Source: Frankiaceae bacterium (GTDB lineage: Bacteria > Actinomycetota > Actinomycetes > JAVEEJ01). Taken from it: a DNA stretch of 5,435 nt. How positions within the stretch are numbered: the first letter of the stretch is position 1; each line of letters opens with the position of its first letter. A program made the position numbers and the translations under genes. The notes under the pieces are model-generated. The model made no database searches. It saw only the letters and a list, made by a program, of their open reading frames with translations, and was not told the DNA's origin. Positions 5,191-5,435 of this stretch are shown here, piece after piece. The stretch lies in assembly GCA_030840515.1 (NCBI GenBank), contig JAVEEJ010000080.1:1-5435 (forward strand), given 5' to 3'.

Positions 5191-5435
5191 GGCGCCACCT
5201 CGTCCCCCAGCAGCAGCCGACGCAGCTTCGCGGTCTCTCCCGAGAGCGTGAAGCGCTCCTCGACCCGGCGCCGGCCAGCGGCGCCGAGCGCGGCCCGCGT
5301 GCTGACGTCCGCGTCGAGCAGCTCGCCCAAGGCTGCCGCCAGCGCGGCCGCGTCTTCCACGGGGACGAGGCGCCCGACCTGGTCGTCGACCATCTCGGGC
5401 ATGCCGACGACGTCCGTGCCGACGACCGGCACGCC
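5187..5435 (-). CDS. GT4 family glycosyltransferase, C-terminal end (runs off right edge)
   Basis: Only the last 82 codons are present; the gene begins beyond the right edge. The fragment opens with GVPVVGTDVVGMPEMV (1-16) and GRLVPVEDAAALAAAL (21-36), then LGAAGRRRVEERFTL (50-64). This is the classic end of the C-terminal Rossmann domain of GT-B family 4 enzymes: the nucleotide-sugar-binding region around G-x-P-V-V, P-E-x-V and G-x-L-V, followed by the A-G-R-x-R-V-x-x-x-F tail helix. The EX7E region that holds the key glutamates would lie just outside. The GTG at 5430-5432 is an internal Val codon, not a start. The stop overlaps the downstream GT2 gene by 4 nt, so it belongs to the same operon and presumably works on the same glycan. 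Substrate unknown. Confidence 0.87.
   Translation of the reverse strand, partial: GVPVVGTDVVGMPEMVDDQVGRLVPVEDAAALAAALGELLDADVSTRAALGAAGRRRVEERFTLSGETAKLRRLLLGDEVAP

Noticed and set aside
5187..5432. A short 81-aa gene starting with GTG at 5432
   Set aside because: The sequence is the interior of a GT4 C-terminal domain, and the frame stays open to the window edge (a Gly codon precedes), so it is a truncated gene and not a small protein.

Overview
The window is a dense piece of a cell-surface polysaccharide (capsule, O-antigen-like or wall-glycan) biosynthesis and export locus. The DNA is strongly G+C-rich, codon third positions are mostly G or C, two genes start with GTG, genes are packed with 4-nt overlaps, and the leftmost gene looks leaderless. 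Together with the protein types, this suggests a high-G+C bacterium, most likely an actinomycete (Actinomycetota). That assignment is an inference from style; no rRNA or other taxonomic marker is present.

Layout from left to right: (1) at the left edge, on the minus strand, the N-terminus of a Wzz-type chain-length/polymerisation protein running out of the window; (2) a 54-bp divergent intergenic region; (3) a plus-strand two-gene unit, made of a 554-aa fusion of a GT2 glycosyltransferase and a left-handed beta-helix (hexapeptide) acyltransferase, overlapped by 4 nt by a 189-aa stand-alone hexapeptide acyltransferase; (4) a 55-bp convergent gap with a weak hairpin; (5) a minus-strand operon, transcribed right to left, containing the C-terminal end of a GT4 glycosyltransferase, a complete 314-aa GT2 glycosyltransferase, a 375-aa Wzt-type ABC exporter ATPase with a C-terminal substrate-recognition-type domain, and a third hexapeptide acyltransferase. 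All complete junctions in both operons are stop/start overlaps (ATGA or probably GTGA), which points to translational coupling.

How the genes probably work together (inference): the three glycosyltransferases add sugars to a lipid-linked glycan on the cytoplasmic face of the membrane. The three acyltransferase domains decorate sugars with acetyl or other acyl groups. The Wzt ATPase, with a permease (Wzm) that must lie outside the window, exports the finished chain. The Wzz-type protein belongs to the alternative Wzy-dependent assembly logic, so the locus carries marks of both export routes. There are no tRNA or rRNA genes, mobile elements or CRISPR arrays in the window. I see no clearly undescribed system. 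The most noteworthy items are the GT2-acyltransferase fusion with its Arg-rich linker, the mix of Wzz and Wzt, and the probable leaderless start of the Wzz gene.
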